A DNA stretch of 64,000 bases, taken from the NCBI GenBank assembly GCA_018432935.1, contig JAHDSF010000020.1:1-64000 (forward strand), given 5' to 3'. The DNA is from Rhodospirillales bacterium. GTDB taxonomy: Bacteria > Pseudomonadota > Alphaproteobacteria > Rhodospirillales > Shumkoniaceae. Of this stretch, positions 29,388 to 37,392 are shown piece after piece. The notes below the pieces were generated by a model that saw nothing but the letters and a program-made list of their open reading frames with translations, made no database searches and was not told the origin of the DNA. How positions within the stretch are numbered: the first letter of the stretch is position 1; every line of letters begins with the position of its first letter. A program made the translations under genes and the position numbers.

Positions 29388-30152
29388 TCAGGCCAGATGG
29401 CGGACGCGCGGAAAATACTTCTCCTCCAGCGCCCGGTTCGCCGCGTCGCCGCCGGGCATGTTGGCGCTCCGCCACAACGGCGGCGTCACCCCGGCCTGGG
29501 CCAGCCGCTTCACCGCCTCGATCATCAGCAGGTTGATGGTGAAGGCGTTGCAGAAGGTCGAGGTGGGACCGGTCTTCTCTCCCGCCCCCTCGATCTCGAC
29601 GACGGCGTCGCCCAGCGGCAGCCGGCAGTCGAGGAAGTGGTCGACCTCCTGGTACAGGGACTTGCGGCTGGGGTGGCGGGCCGGATGGTCGGCAGGAAGG
29701 CTGTCGGCGAACGAGCGCGAGGTAATGCCGATCGAGATCATCCCCCGGCGCTTCGCCTCCAGCGCCACGTCGATGCACATCGCGTTGACCCCGTAGGCAT
29801 TGACGATGATGATCACCTCGCCCGGCACCCGTCCGACCCGGTAGGCATCGAGCACGCCGATGGCGTATCCGGGCGTCCGCTCGACGATGTTCGAACGCTT
29901 GGCGCCGTGGATCAGATTGAAGCCGGCGTCGAGGATGGCGTTGACCGGGGCGAGCCCGCCGGCGCGCCACAGGACCTCCTCTGCAGCCATGCTCGAGTGG
30001 CCGCCGGGACCGATGACGTGGATCAGTTGATCCTTGGTGATCGCCTCGGCGACGACGGCGCCGGCCTTCTCGATCGCGGCCGAGCCCTGCAGGATCTCCT
30101 CCATCAGGGCGGAGATCTTGTCCTTGTAGGCGCGGAATTCGGGGTTGGTCAT
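29388..30152 (-). CDS. SIS-domain sugar-phosphate isomerase-like protein
   Basis: 254-residue protein with a sugar isomerase (SIS) fold: [21 protein letters not shown] for the phosphosugar-binding loop, [26 protein letters not shown], and [10 protein letters not shown] for the second strand-loop. It starts at 30152, 2 nt after the dctQ stop, in the same operon as nagB and nagA. Such proteins sit in amino-sugar loci next to TRAP transporters or ROK proteins, but the exact reaction is not known to me. It may convert the imported sugar's phosphate into a NagA/NagB substrate or bind a sugar phosphate. Confidence 0.8.
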   Translation of the reverse strand: MTNPEFRAYKDKISALMEEILQGSAAIEKAGAVVAEAITKDQLIHVIGPGGHSSMAAEEVLWRAGGLAPVNAILDAGFNLIHGAKRSNIVERTPGYAIGVLDAYRVGRVPGEVIIIVNAYGVNAMCIDVALEAKRRGMISIGITSRSFADSLPADHPARHPSRKSLYQEVDHFLDCRLPLGDAVVEIEGAGEKTGPTSTFCNAFTINLLMIEAVKRLAQAGVTPPLWRSANMPGGDAANRALEEKYFPRVRHLA

Positions 30153-30154
30153 GG

Positions 30155-30637
30155 TCAGGGCTTCTCCTCGGGTTTCGGCGGCCGCAGACGATCGAAAAGG
30201 CGGTCGAGCGTGACGGCAAGCATGATGAAGGCGCACACCGGCGCGGCGGCATAGGCGTAGCCGGTCGGCAGGTCCCAGGTGTCGAACGGCACCCGCATGC
30301 GACGCAGCGCGATCTCCCAGCCCTTGACGGCCAGCAGCAGGAAGAACCCCGCCGACATCAACTCGCTCGCCAGCTCGGCGAGGGACCGCCGCCGTGCCGG
30401 CATGCGGTGGAGAAGGAACTCCACCGCAAGATGGCCCTTCTGGTGGTACAGCGCGGTCGCGCCGAGGAACACCATCCAGACGAACAGCAGCCGGGCCAGG
30501 TCCGGCGCCCAAAGCCATGTGTCGCCGAACAGATACCGGTTCACGATCTGGATCACGTAGATCAGGAAGATGGCGAGGAAACCGGCCGCCACCAGCCAGG
30601 TGATGCCGCGATGAACGAGCTCGAGAACCTTGCGCAT
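30155..30637 (-). CDS. dctQ: TRAP transporter small membrane subunit
   Basis: 160-residue inner-membrane protein with four hydrophobic helices (about 12-33, 48-66, 90-108, 126-146) and the DctQ pattern YVIQIVNRYLFG ... WAPDLARLLFVWMVFLGATALYHQKGHLAVEFLL. It partners DctM and the periplasmic DctP. Gene order here is P-M-Q, not the usual P-Q-M. The stop is 2 nt before the SIS gene start. Confidence 0.9.
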   Translation of the reverse strand: MRKVLELVHRGITWLVAAGFLAIFLIYVIQIVNRYLFGDTWLWAPDLARLLFVWMVFLGATALYHQKGHLAVEFLLHRMPARRRSLAELASELMSAGFFLLLAVKGWEIALRRMRVPFDTWDLPTGYAYAAAPVCAFIMLAVTLDRLFDRLRPPKPEEKP

Positions 30638-30648
30638 CGCCGATCTCC

Positions 30649-31929
30649 TCAGCCGAACACGAGGGCGGGCAGCCAGGTGACCAGCCCGGGAATGTAGGTG
30701 ATCAGGGCAAGCACGGCGAACAGGGCCAGAAGGAACGGCCAGATCGCGCGCACCAGCTCGTCGAAGGGCACCTCGGCGATCTTGGCCTCGAGGAACAGCA
30801 GCACCCCGATCGGCGGTGTCAGCAGGCCGATCATCAGGTTGAGGACGACGACGACGCCGAAATGGACGGGATCGATGCCGAGCTGCAGCGCGGTCGGCAG
30901 CAGCACCGGGAAGAAGATCAGCATCACCGGCACGGCGTCAAGGACGCACCCCATGACCAGGAAAAAGACGTTGGCGAGCAGGAGGAACACCACCGGGCTG
31001 AGATCGAGGCTCTGCAGAAGCTCGCCCAGCCGCTCCCCGACCTGCTCGAAGGCAACGATGTACTGGAACAGCCCGACCACCGCGAAGATGATCATGATCG
31101 AGGACGAGAAGACACCGGCATGCCGGAAGATGCCGGGAATGTCCCGCCAGCGGATCGACCGATAGACGAACAGCGAAATGGCCAGGATGTAGACGTTGGC
31201 CAGAACCGCCACCTCGACCAGGGTCACCACCCCACCGACCACGCCCAGGATGATGATGAGCGGCGCGACGAGCGCGAAGAAGGAGTCCCGAAGCAACGGC
31301 CACAAGGTCCCCCACGCGATCTCCTGGCGCACCACCGGGTAGCCGCGGCGGCGCGCCATCACCGTGATGGTGGCCAGCAGGAATCCCCCCATCAGCAGCC
31401 CCGGCACCACACCGCCCAGGAACAGCTTGCCGATCGAGATCCCCGAGATGACGCCGATGAAGATCATTGGGATGCTGGGCGGAATGATCGGTCCGATCAC
31501 CGCCGCCGCACCGTTGACGCAGGCGGCGAAGGTCTTGTCGTAACCCCGCTCCTTCATGGCGGGCAGAAGCACCGACGAGACGGCACTCGCATCGGCGACG
31601 GCCGATCCGGACACCCCGGCCACGATCACGTTGACCAGCACCGCGACGTAGGCGAGCCCGCCCTTGAACCGGCCGACGAAATAATCGGTCAGCTGGGTCA
31701 GCTTGACCGTGATGCCCGACTTGTTCATCAGCTCGCCGGCCAGGATGAACAGCGGGATCGCCACCAGGGTCGGAATGTCGACTCCCGCGACCATGCTGGA
31801 GGCGACCGTGCGCAGCGAAATCTCGCCCTGGATGAGGATGTAGAAGACGGCGCTGATGCCCATGGCGAGCCAGATGCTCATGCCGATGGCGATCAGCACG
31901 AACATGATCAGGAACAGAAGCAGGATCAC
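30649..31929 (-). CDS. dctM: TRAP transporter large permease
   Basis: 426-residue polytopic membrane protein of the DctM type, the sodium-coupled channel subunit of TRAP transporters. Signature stretches: GISAVFYILIQGEISLRTVASSMVAGVDIPTLVAIPLFILAGELMNKSGIT, AVADASAVSSVLLPAMKERGYDKTFAACVNGAAAVIGPIIPPSIPMI and the C-terminal LLTPPIGVLLF. It uses a GTG start with AAGGAG 7 nt upstream. It lies 11 nt before dctQ and is separated from dctP by a hairpin-rich 144-bp gap. Confidence 0.93.
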   Translation of the reverse strand: MILLLFLIMFVLIAIGMSIWLAMGISAVFYILIQGEISLRTVASSMVAGVDIPTLVAIPLFILAGELMNKSGITVKLTQLTDYFVGRFKGGLAYVAVLVNVIVAGVSGSAVADASAVSSVLLPAMKERGYDKTFAACVNGAAAVIGPIIPPSIPMIFIGVISGISIGKLFLGGVVPGLLMGGFLLATITVMARRRGYPVVRQEIAWGTLWPLLRDSFFALVAPLIIILGVVGGVVTLVEVAVLANVYILAISLFVYRSIRWRDIPGIFRHAGVFSSSIMIIFAVVGLFQYIVAFEQVGERLGELLQSLDLSPVVFLLLANVFFLVMGCVLDAVPVMLIFFPVLLPTALQLGIDPVHFGVVVVLNLMIGLLTPPIGVLLFLEAKIAEVPFDELVRAIWPFLLALFAVLALITYIPGLVTWLPALVFG

Positions 31930-31948
31930 GTGCCGCTCCTTCTCGGTC

Positions 31949-32063
31949 CCTCTCCCGCGCCTCGGAAAGGGGCGGGAGAGTGAGGGAAGCCTCCGACGAT
32001 GGCGGAGGTTCTGCTTCCCTCACCCCCAAGCGCTACCGGCCTCCCGCCGCCACGCGGCGGGAG
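31949..32063 (-). repeat. Three consecutive inverted repeats between dctP and dctM
   Basis: Hairpin 1: CTCTCCCGC (31950-31958) with GCGGGAGAG (31972-31980). Hairpin 2: TGAGGGAAGC (31981-31990) with GCTTCCCTCA (32013-32022), with an inner CCTCCG/CGGAGG pair. Hairpin 3: perfect CTCCCGCCGC / GCGGCGGGAG around CAC (32041-32063). They lie inside the transporter operon. Such REP-like hairpins after a binding-protein gene commonly stabilise its mRNA or reduce read-through, so more DctP is made than membrane subunits. Confidence 0.75.
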
Positions 32064-32073
32064 ATCGATGCCA

Positions 32074-33060
32074 TTACTTCACGGCCTCGATCTTGGCCAC
32101 CAAGCCCTTCGGCCACTTCTGGCCTTCGAACTCGTCGAAGGCACCCTTCAGGGCCTGCCGGATGCTGGCGAGGTCGGGGTTCTCGATCACCGTCATCTTC
32201 TGCTTCAGGTTGGCGTACACGCCCGCCATCTGCTCCTCGAGGAGCTTGGTCTCGTACTCGCCCGCGGTCTGGGCGGCCTTGGTGATGATGGCCTTGTTGC
32301 CGTCCTTCAGTCCCTTCCAGGCATCCATCGACATGTAGAAGGTCTCGATGTCGCGGATGTAGTCCGTCTTGACGTAGTACTTCTGGACTTCGAACAGGCT
32401 GGCCGAGTTGACGACCATGGCACCGTTTTCCTGGGCGTCGACGACCCCGGTCTTGAGCGCCATGTAGAGTTCGGAGAACGGGACCTGCTGCGGCAGAGCG
32501 CCCAGCGCCTTCATCGCCTTGAGCACGGTCGGGCTGGCCGCCGTGCGGATCTTCAGGCCCTGGAAATCGGACGCCTTGCGGACCTCGCGGTCGCGGGTCG
32601 ACAGGCCGCGCGGCGTAGTATCGCCGCTGATGGCGACGATCTTGATCCCGGTCTCCTTCTCCGCCTTCTCCTGGATCGGCTTGAAGAAGTCGGATTCGAG
32701 GGATTTCTTCATGTGCTCGTAGTCGCGGAACAGGAACGGGATCGCGGTGATCTCGTAGGCCTCGCCGCCCTTGATCCAGGCGAAGGTGTTGATGCCGCCA
32801 TAGACCATCTCGAGGTCACCGGTCTGCATCTGCACGAACATCGCCTTCGGGTCGCCGAGCTGGCTGTTCGGGTAGACCTTGACCTCGAAAGCGCCCTTCG
32901 ATTCGGCTTCCACCTGCTCCTTGAACTTGAGCGCGGCGGCATGGGTCGGATGATTGGTGTCGCGGATGTGGCCGAGGCGAAGAGTCGTCTTGGCTTCCGC
33001 ACCGACCCCGGCGCCGGCCAGGAAGGCGGCGCCGAGCAAGACCGTAATGAGCTTCTTCAT
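32074..33060 (-). CDS. dctP: TRAP transporter periplasmic solute-binding protein
   Basis: 328-residue exported DctP-family binding protein. Signal peptide MKKLITVLLGAAFLAGAGVG, then TTLRLGHIRDTNHPTHAAALKFKEQVEAES, SQLGDPKAMFVQMQTGDLEM and the signature around GLKIRTAASPTVLKAMKALGALPQQVPFSELYMALKTGVVDAQEN, whose Arg normally contacts a carboxylate of the ligand. It is the first gene of the leftward operon. The ligand is likely an acidic or N-acetylated sugar judging from nagA/nagB, but this is inference. Confidence 0.93.
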   Translation of the reverse strand: MKKLITVLLGAAFLAGAGVGAEAKTTLRLGHIRDTNHPTHAAALKFKEQVEAESKGAFEVKVYPNSQLGDPKAMFVQMQTGDLEMVYGGINTFAWIKGGEAYEITAIPFLFRDYEHMKKSLESDFFKPIQEKAEKETGIKIVAISGDTTPRGLSTRDREVRKASDFQGLKIRTAASPTVLKAMKALGALPQQVPFSELYMALKTGVVDAQENGAMVVNSASLFEVQKYYVKTDYIRDIETFYMSMDAWKGLKDGNKAIITKAAQTAGEYETKLLEEQMAGVYANLKQKMTVIENPDLASIRQALKGAFDEFEGQKWPKGLVAKIEAVK

Positions 33061-33125
33061 GTCTTCCTCCTGTCTAGTCCCTTCTTGACCCGCGCGGCGG
33101 CCTTGCGCCGTGGTCCGCGCCGATA

Positions 33126-33150
33126 TTTAATAACACATGGTGAAATTTAA
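33126..33150. promoter_or_regulatory. AT-rich palindrome between dctP and the ROK regulator, probable operator
   Basis: TTTAATAACAC-ATG-GTGAAATTTAA: 11-nt arms matching at 8 of 11 positions. It stands out as an A/T island in GC-rich DNA. NagC/Mlc-type ROK repressors bind AT-rich dyads of about this length. It lies 66 nt from the dctP start and 45 nt from the divergent ROK gene, so one protein could control both. Confidence 0.55.
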
Positions 33151-33194
33151 TGTCCAGCCATTGACAACGGACCCAGGTTGGGGAATTGCAGGCC

Positions 33195-34430
33195 ATGATG
33201 CTCGCGCTGCTGGACGATCTCGAGACATCGCACGCCGGGCGTGCAAAGGCGCTTCTGTACCGTGACATCGCGCGCGGGGACCGGGCGACGCGCAAGCGTC
33301 TGGCCCAGCGCCTGGGCATGCGTCCGGCGACCGTGTCGGGCCTGATCGGCGAGATGATCGACGACGGGCTTGTCGTGGAAGGCCGGCCCGAGGGCGCGGC
33401 TCGCAAGGGCCGGCCGGAGATTCCCCTGCGCGCTGCGCCGGCGCGGCTGGTGGCGCTCGTCCTCCGTGTGGTCTCGCGCGACATCCGCGGCGTGCTGGTC
33501 GATCTGGCCGGGCGGCCGGTGGCCGAGCACACCGTCCCGCTCGACCGCAGAAGCGCGGAGAACGCAGCCATCCTCGCCGCCTTCGAAGCCGCCGCCAAGC
33601 CCCTCCTCGCGAGCGTGCCGGCAGGCTCCGGGGCCTGCGGCGTCGCGGTCTCGGTGCCTGGCCTCGTCGACGCCGCGCACGGCCGGTGGGCGTACTCCTC
33701 GCGCTGGCCCCGCATGCGCGACATCACCTTCGACGCTTTGGCGACGACCCTGGGATGGCCGATCCGGGTCGATCGCAACCTCAACGTCGAGCTGCGGGCG
33801 CGCCTGCTGCGCCGCCCCGAGGAACGGGACGGTTCGGTGCTGTTCGTGCATTGGGGCTACGGCGTCGGCTCCTCGTTCGCCGATAACGGCCGCATTGTCA
33901 CCTCGCGACTCGGCGGGTTCGCCGAGTTCGGACACTGGACGGTGGCTCCCGGGTCCGATCGACGCTGCCGCTGCGGGCAGACCGGCTGCCTGGAGGCGGA
34001 AGCCGGCCTGTGGGCGCTGTTGCCTGAGCTGCGGGCGAGCCACGGCGCGGTGCCGTCCGACGAATTGGCGTTCGAGCAGTTCCTGGCCCGGCCGGGCATC
34101 GCCGAGCTGCCGGCGATTGCGCGGGCCACCGAAGCGATGGCCGGGGCGCTTCGCAACCTCTACCTCGCCTTCTTCGCCGACCGCATTGTGCTTACCGGCC
34201 CGTTCAGCCGGCATCCCGCGATCATGGCCCGGCTCGATGCCTCGTTCCGCCGCCACCTGCCCGACTTCGTGACCGCACCGGTGCCCCTGCGCACGGCCCG
34301 CGCGGGCGCGGACGACGAAATCGTGGGCTCCGCGCTGCCGTTGCTGCAGGCGGGCCTGCTGCCCCTGCTGGAGCCGTCGAGCCGGCAGCGGCGAAACCAC
34401 GGCGCGCGAAAAGTGGCCGCGGCTTCCTAG
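33195..34430 (+). CDS. ROK-family transcriptional repressor (NagC-like)
   Basis: 411-residue regulator with an N-terminal winged helix (GDRATRKRLAQRLGMRPATVSGLIGEMIDDGLV, about 25-60) and a ROK sugar-sensing domain. The ROK zinc motif is intact (GHWTVAPGSDRRCRCGQTGCLEAEA region). The kinase phosphate-1 motif (DxGxT near the domain start) is absent, so it should be a sensor and not a sugar kinase. Divergent from dctP with a shared AT-rich palindrome. It probably represses the transporter/nag genes until an amino-sugar phosphate binds. The start is at 33195 or 33198. Confidence 0.88.
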   Translation: MMLALLDDLETSHAGRAKALLYRDIARGDRATRKRLAQRLGMRPATVSGLIGEMIDDGLVVEGRPEGAARKGRPEIPLRAAPARLVALVLRVVSRDIRGVLVDLAGRPVAEHTVPLDRRSAENAAILAAFEAAAKPLLASVPAGSGACGVAVSVPGLVDAAHGRWAYSSRWPRMRDITFDALATTLGWPIRVDRNLNVELRARLLRRPEERDGSVLFVHWGYGVGSSFADNGRIVTSRLGGFAEFGHWTVAPGSDRRCRCGQTGCLEAEAGLWALLPELRASHGAVPSDELAFEQFLARPGIAELPAIARATEAMAGALRNLYLAFFADRIVLTGPFSRHPAIMARLDASFRRHLPDFVTAPVPLRTARAGADDEIVGSALPLLQAGLLPLLEPSSRQRRNHGARKVAAAS

Positions 34431-34495
34431 AATCGTTTTGCTTTTTCCCGCGTCCCGTGAGACATCACTGAACCGTGATCTCGATCCGTGCCCCC

Positions 34496-35419
34496 ATGCG
34501 TCGCGCCCTTCTCGCCCTTCTCGTCGCCATTTCGCTTCCCGCGCACGTTCAGGCGGACGATGTCGTCGCAGACCCGTTCGCCGGCTTCCGCCAGCTCGCC
34601 TGGAGCCTGATCGGAGACCGCTTCGTGTGGGGCGACATCAAAGTCCGTTCGGGCTGGCGGCTGCAGGAGAACGGCCTCAACAATCGCTGCAGGGTGCTCA
34701 ACGGGGGCGAACGCACCGTCCTCGAGGGCGACTGCGCGATCGCGCTCGACGCCTTCGACGACCTCGCTCCGGTGACCCGGACCGACAGCAGCCCACTGGT
34801 CATCATGGTTCACGGCCTGGGCGGCGCCCGGATGGACTTCTCGATCCTGCGGCGCGATCTCGGCAATCGCCGGATCGCTGCCGAGACCGTCGCCTACCCC
34901 AGCCTGCTCGGCGACATCTCGGCCCATGCCCGGCGACTGAACGCGATCCTCAATGGCGTAAAGGGCAAGCAGCCGTTCCTGTTCGTCACCCACAGCATGG
35001 GCGGGCTGGTGGTGCGCACCGCGCTGGCCGAGACGGCCTCCTGGCGCAGGCAGCACGCGGTCGACGGCCTGTTCATGATCGGCCCCCCCAACCGCGGCGC
35101 CGCGTTGGCCCGCCTCGGCACCGACTTCGTCACCATTCTCGGCCCCGCAACCCTCGACCTCATCCCAGAGAACGCGCGGACGATCCCGGCGCCCGACGTG
35201 CGCTACTGCATCATCGCCGGTGCGACCGGGACCGCCGACGGCCTCAACCCGGCGGTACCCGGCGACGACGATGGCGTGATCGGGCTGGCCGAGACGCTGA
35301 TCCAGCCCGGCGACGACCGCCTGATCCTCAACGCCAACCATCGCGCCCTGCTGGGGCACCCGGAGACAGCCGAGGCGCTGCGACGCTTCATCGGCGGCGG
35401 CCGCTGCGCCCCGATCTAG
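34496..35419 (+). CDS. Exported alpha/beta-hydrolase, lipase-like
   Basis: 307-residue protein with a signal peptide (MRRALLALLVAISLPAHVQA) and an alpha/beta-hydrolase core. VIMVHGLGGARMDF forms the oxyanion region and FVTHSMGGLVVRTAL carries the nucleophile Ser in the GxSxG-like HSMGG. Late GDDDGVIGL and NANHRALL stretches supply the probable acid and His. It resembles triacylglycerol lipase/palmitoyl thioesterase-type proteins acting outside the cytoplasm. Its stop overlaps the convergent MFS gene's stop in CTAG. Confidence 0.78.
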   Translation: MRRALLALLVAISLPAHVQADDVVADPFAGFRQLAWSLIGDRFVWGDIKVRSGWRLQENGLNNRCRVLNGGERTVLEGDCAIALDAFDDLAPVTRTDSSPLVIMVHGLGGARMDFSILRRDLGNRRIAAETVAYPSLLGDISAHARRLNAILNGVKGKQPFLFVTHSMGGLVVRTALAETASWRRQHAVDGLFMIGPPNRGAALARLGTDFVTILGPATLDLIPENARTIPAPDVRYCIIAGATGTADGLNPAVPGDDDGVIGLAETLIQPGDDRLILNANHRALLGHPETAEALRRFIGGGRCAPI

Positions 35420-36633
35420 CCTCGCCCGCCCGCCAGCCGGCGCGCCGCCGGACTGCGGCGCAGGCGCAGCATGGCGACGATCCCGAGCACCGGCCCGACG
35501 GCAAGGACCGCGAAGGCGTAGCGCCAGCCGACGGCGGCGGCCAACCAAGGCACGAGATGGATGGTGAGAAGGGTCAGCAGAAATCCGCCGCACGTCTGCA
35601 CGGTCAGCATGGTGCCGACGTAGGCGCGATCCGAGAGCTCGGCAACGCTGGCCGAGAACTGGGCAGAGTCCGCGACCACGCTGGCGCCCCACACGACGCA
35701 CACGGCGACCAGAGCGACCGGCGGGCCGCCGAACAGGAAGCCGACCGCGACGGCGCAGGTGCCGCTGACGGCCAGCGCCAGGATCGCCAGCGTGGTGCGT
35801 CCCCAGCGGTCGGCGAACAGACCGCCGGCAAGGCTGCCGAGAGCGCCCGCCCCAACCGTGCAGAAGGTCGCCATCTTGGCCCAGTACGCCGCCTCCGCGC
35901 CGGCCATCACCGCCCGGAAACTGGCGTCCAGAAAGACGATGACCCACGCCCACATTGCGTACAGCTCCCACATGTGCCCGAGGTAGCCGAGGTTGGCATA
36001 GCGCAAGGCCGGATTGGTCCACGCCCGCAGTGCAGCGCCGGGGGAGAAGCGCGGCGCCGGTGTCCGGTTGGGGCCGATCGCGGCCAGCTGCACCAGGACC
36101 GCGGCGGCAACCGCCGACGCCGAAGTCGCGGCGATGGTGAACCGCCAGCCGATCCCGCCCAGGGCATTGAACAGATGCGGCGAGGCCGACCCCAGGGTCA
36201 GCGCGCCGACCAGCAGGCCGACCAGGAACCCGAGATCGCCCTTGGCCCAGGTGGCCGCAAGCCGCATGCCGACCGGATAGATGCCGGCCATGCAGGCGCC
36301 GGTGAGGAAGCGCAGGACGAGCACCGGTCCGTCGGTCGGATCGAGGAACAGGATGCCCGCGTTGGCGGCGGCCGCAACGAGGGCGGACGTGGCGAAGAAG
36401 GCGCGAGGGTCGAGGCGGTCGGCCAGGCCCAGCACGGCGCTGACCAGGGTTCCGGCGACGAACCCGATCTGGACGGCGCTGGTAAAGGCCGACGCCTGGG
36501 CGGCCGAAAGGCCGACTTCCCGCTGCAGCGCCGGGACCACCGCAGTCGCCGAGAACCACAGCGCCAGAGCCAGCACTTCCGCGGTCGCAAGCGCAGCCAG
36601 CGACGGCCACTTGCCGAACGCGAAACCCGGCAT
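35416..36633 (-). CDS. MFS transporter
   Basis: 405-residue major facilitator with about 12 hydrophobic helices. The first is LAALATAEVLALALWFSATAVV, and the loop 2-3 region reads GLADRLDPRAFFATSALV, a degenerate form of the MFS GxxxDRxGRR motif; the second-half motif ADRWGRTTLAIL is better preserved. The start at 36633 has GGGAGG 8 nt upstream. No substrate can be inferred. It overlaps the lipase gene convergently by 4 nt. Confidence 0.85.
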   Translation of the reverse strand: MPGFAFGKWPSLAALATAEVLALALWFSATAVVPALQREVGLSAAQASAFTSAVQIGFVAGTLVSAVLGLADRLDPRAFFATSALVAAAANAGILFLDPTDGPVLVLRFLTGACMAGIYPVGMRLAATWAKGDLGFLVGLLVGALTLGSASPHLFNALGGIGWRFTIAATSASAVAAAVLVQLAAIGPNRTPAPRFSPGAALRAWTNPALRYANLGYLGHMWELYAMWAWVIVFLDASFRAVMAGAEAAYWAKMATFCTVGAGALGSLAGGLFADRWGRTTLAILALAVSGTCAVAVGFLFGGPPVALVAVCVVWGASVVADSAQFSASVAELSDRAYVGTMLTVQTCGGFLLTLLTIHLVPWLAAAVGWRYAFAVLAVGPVLGIVAMLRLRRSPAARRLAGGRG

Positions 36634-36811
36634 CGCTGCGACCTCCCATGGGTTGTATGCAGGGAGGTGGCGGCCGAGGCCCCGCACCGCAAGGGCCATC
36701 CCCTTTTCGCGCACCGCAGGAGGGGGTCCCATGCCGCCCGATTCGGATCGGCACTTGCATGCCAGGGATTGTTCCTGTATTGTTCACTGAAACAGAACGG
36801 GAACTGTGGCC

Positions 36812-36886
36812 ATGAAAGCGGTTGCCGATTTCCTCGCCCTGGGGCTTGTCATGATCGCGGGGTATGCTTGGCTGGTCGTTGCCTGA
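36812..36886 (+). CDS. Possible 24-residue membrane micropeptide
   Basis: ATG at 36812 opens MKAVADFLALGLVMIAGYAW followed by LVVA and TGA, a single hydrophobic helix. It lies in the 260-bp gap between an MFS gene and yciA and ends 8 nt before the yciA stop on the other strand. There is no strong ribosome binding site. Short hydrophobic ORFs arise by chance, so this is tentative. Confidence 0.25.
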   Translation: MKAVADFLALGLVMIAGYAWLVVA

Positions 36887-36894
36887 GAGAACTC

Positions 36895-37290
36895 TCAGGG
36901 GGTGGGAGGAACTGCGCGCTTGCAGCCCTGGGCATCGATCGCAACGTAGGTGAAGACGCCTTCGGTGACCCGCACCTGATGCTTGCGGTCGGGACCGCGC
37001 GAGGCCCACGCCTCGACCCGCATCCGCATCGAGGTGGTCCCGACCGCCACCACCTCGACATAGCACGAGAGGATGTCGCCCACCTTGACCGGACTGTGGA
37101 ACGACATCGCCTCGATCCCCACGGTGACGGCCCGGCCGGCCGAGCGCTCCCACGCCGCGAGGCCGCCGGCCATGTCCATCTGCGACAACAGCCAGCCGCC
37201 GAAGATGTCGCCGCTGGGGTTGGTATCCTTGGGCATGGCGAGGGTGCGGATGACGGGCACGCCGCGCGGCTCGGTCGGCAACTCTGACAT
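36895..37290 (-). CDS. yciA: Acyl-CoA thioesterase, YciA type
   Basis: 131-residue single hot-dog domain thioesterase that hydrolyses acyl-CoA esters in the cytoplasm. It has the signature TNPSGDIFGGWLLSQMDMAGGLAA with the catalytic Asp, then VTVGIEAMSFHSPVKVGDILSCYVEV. The start at 37290 (MSELPTEP) is supported by GGGGAA 4-5 nt upstream. It is divergent from parE. Confidence 0.9.
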   Translation of the reverse strand: MSELPTEPRGVPVIRTLAMPKDTNPSGDIFGGWLLSQMDMAGGLAAWERSAGRAVTVGIEAMSFHSPVKVGDILSCYVEVVAVGTTSMRMRVEAWASRGPDRKHQVRVTEGVFTYVAIDAQGCKRAVPPTP

Positions 37291-37392
37291 GATATTCCCC
37301 CTGTGGATACTACATGTTGACTTGCGCTCGCCCTCTGGCACATCATCCGGGTGCCGTGCGGGCCGGCCCTGTAACCGTATCTAGGATTGTCG

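Noticed and set aside
34427-37153. 908-codon open frame on the minus strand across lipase, MFS and their junction
   Set aside because: It spans two well-supported genes in other frames, is low in motif content and has an Arg/Gly/Ala-biased composition typical of antisense frames in high-GC DNA.
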